Assembly: GCA_003524435.1 (NCBI GenBank)
Contig: DQHP01000172.1
Location: forward strand, 1 to 19,550
Source of the DNA: Microbacterium sp.
GTDB lineage: Bacteria; Actinomycetota; Actinomycetes; Actinomycetales; Microbacteriaceae
DNA: 19,550 nucleotides
Reading direction: 5' to 3'
Within the stretch, counting starts at the first letter, position 1. Every line of letters begins with the position of its first letter. The notes beneath the pieces are model-generated. The model saw nothing but the letters and a program-made list of their open reading frames with translations, ran no database searches and was not told the DNA's origin. The position numbers and the translations under genes are program-made. Below are positions 19,090-19,550 of this stretch, piece after piece.

Positions 19090-19172
19090 GGGCCTTCGAT
19101 GCGGGGCGACACACACTGCAACAGTTCGAAACATCGGTGTAGCCGAGCGGTGATGACGCCCAATATGGACGC

Positions 19173-19550
19173 ATGACTTCGACATCTTCCCCCGCTGCCC
19201 TCTGGCCTGCCGCCCGTGTGCGCGGCACACTTGCCGTCGTCACTGGCCGCGGCGAGCGCGCTCCTGTCTACGAACGGTTCGCTCAGCGGATCAGCGCCGA
19301 CGGTTACACGGTCGCCATCTTCGAGGCGGATGCTGACGCTGCCGCCGCATGGATCGCCACAGCTGATGCTCCTCGCGTGCTGGTGGGCTCTGACACCGGG
19401 GCGGCATCGGTTCTGCGCCTCCTCTCGCAGGGCGAAGAGGTGGATGCGGCGATTATTGCCGGCACACCCGTTGATGTCGAAGGCTCCACGCAGCCTGCCG
19501 ACGCCGAGCGCACCGCCTGCCCGCTGCACCTCGGGGTGCTGGGCACGGAG
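19173..19550 (+). CDS. Alpha/beta-hydrolase-like protein, cut by the window end
   Basis: An open frame from ATG at 19173 runs in frame to the last base (126 codons seen, 3' end missing). RGTLAVVTGRGERAPVYERFAQRISADGYTVAIFEAD reads as the first strands and helix of an alpha/beta hydrolase. VLVGSDTGAASVL (69-81) is the nucleophile elbow, followed by the strand AAIIAGTPV (92-100). In the G-x-Nu-x-G pattern the nucleophile position is Asp74, not Ser, as in epoxide hydrolases and haloalkane dehalogenases. No Shine-Dalgarno of note precedes it. It is divergent from the transporter operon and may act in the same pathway. The catalytic acid and histidine lie beyond the window, so activity cannot be judged. 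Confidence 0.7.
   Translation, partial: MTSTSSPAALWPAARVRGTLAVVTGRGERAPVYERFAQRISADGYTVAIFEADADAAAAWIATADAPRVLVGSDTGAASVLRLLSQGEEVDAAIIAGTPVDVEGSTQPADAERTACPLHLGVLGTE

Noticed and set aside
19054..19172. SAM or other sulfur-responsive riboswitch upstream of the transporter operon
   Set aside because: The gap is short, the start appears leaderless, and I could not build the required multi-stem fold.

Overview
The window looks like a chromosomal stretch from a high-GC actinobacterium, most likely Microbacteriaceae (Microbacterium-like). The reasons are the strong G/C third-position bias, tightly packed genes with 4-nt start/stop overlaps, GTG starts, a full-length HrpA helicase, and several starts that sit 6-8 nt behind a TAnnnT -10 box, as in leaderless actinobacterial mRNAs. 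The genus is inferred from protein style and was not searched. There are no tRNA, rRNA, CRISPR, phage or insertion-sequence genes. No gap between genes exceeds about 120 nt; positions 1-80 hold nothing I can name.

Left part (81-4729, all minus strand). Read in transcription order, a three-gene operon comes first: a CPBP-family intramembrane protease, an unrecognised six-helix membrane protein and a small winged-helix regulator. It has a well-formed promoter overlapped by a palindrome that could be the regulator's own operator. Next come a DUF418-type membrane protein with an odd serine-rich extracytoplasmic loop, an aldo/keto reductase, a hairpin, and an MsuE-type NADPH:FMN reductase.

Centre (4809-10979). 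The plus strand carries hrpA, followed closely by a quinone-reductase-like MDR oxidoreductase and an alpha/beta hydrolase that starts inside the MDR stop codon. HrpA contains three low-complexity insertions. One is an 18-bp tandem repeat; the other two carry copies of a short dispersed repeat. An HxlR-type regulator with an N-terminal cysteine converges on the hydrolase. It is divergent from a plus-strand pair: an F420-reductase-like NAD(P)-binding protein and a luciferase-like (LLM) flavin monooxygenase.

Right part (12817-19550). A six-gene minus-strand operon encodes a lipoprotein substrate-binding protein, two permeases and two ATPases of the Opp/Dpp type, and an SsuD-like LLM monooxygenase as the last gene. 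A partial alpha/beta hydrolase with an Asp in its nucleophile elbow diverges from it. The simplest reading is an import-and-oxidise pathway: the transporter brings in a small, perhaps sulfur-containing compound, and the FMNH2-dependent monooxygenase oxidises it. The FMN reductase at the far left could supply reduced flavin to both LLM enzymes. The substrate cannot be told from sequence alone.
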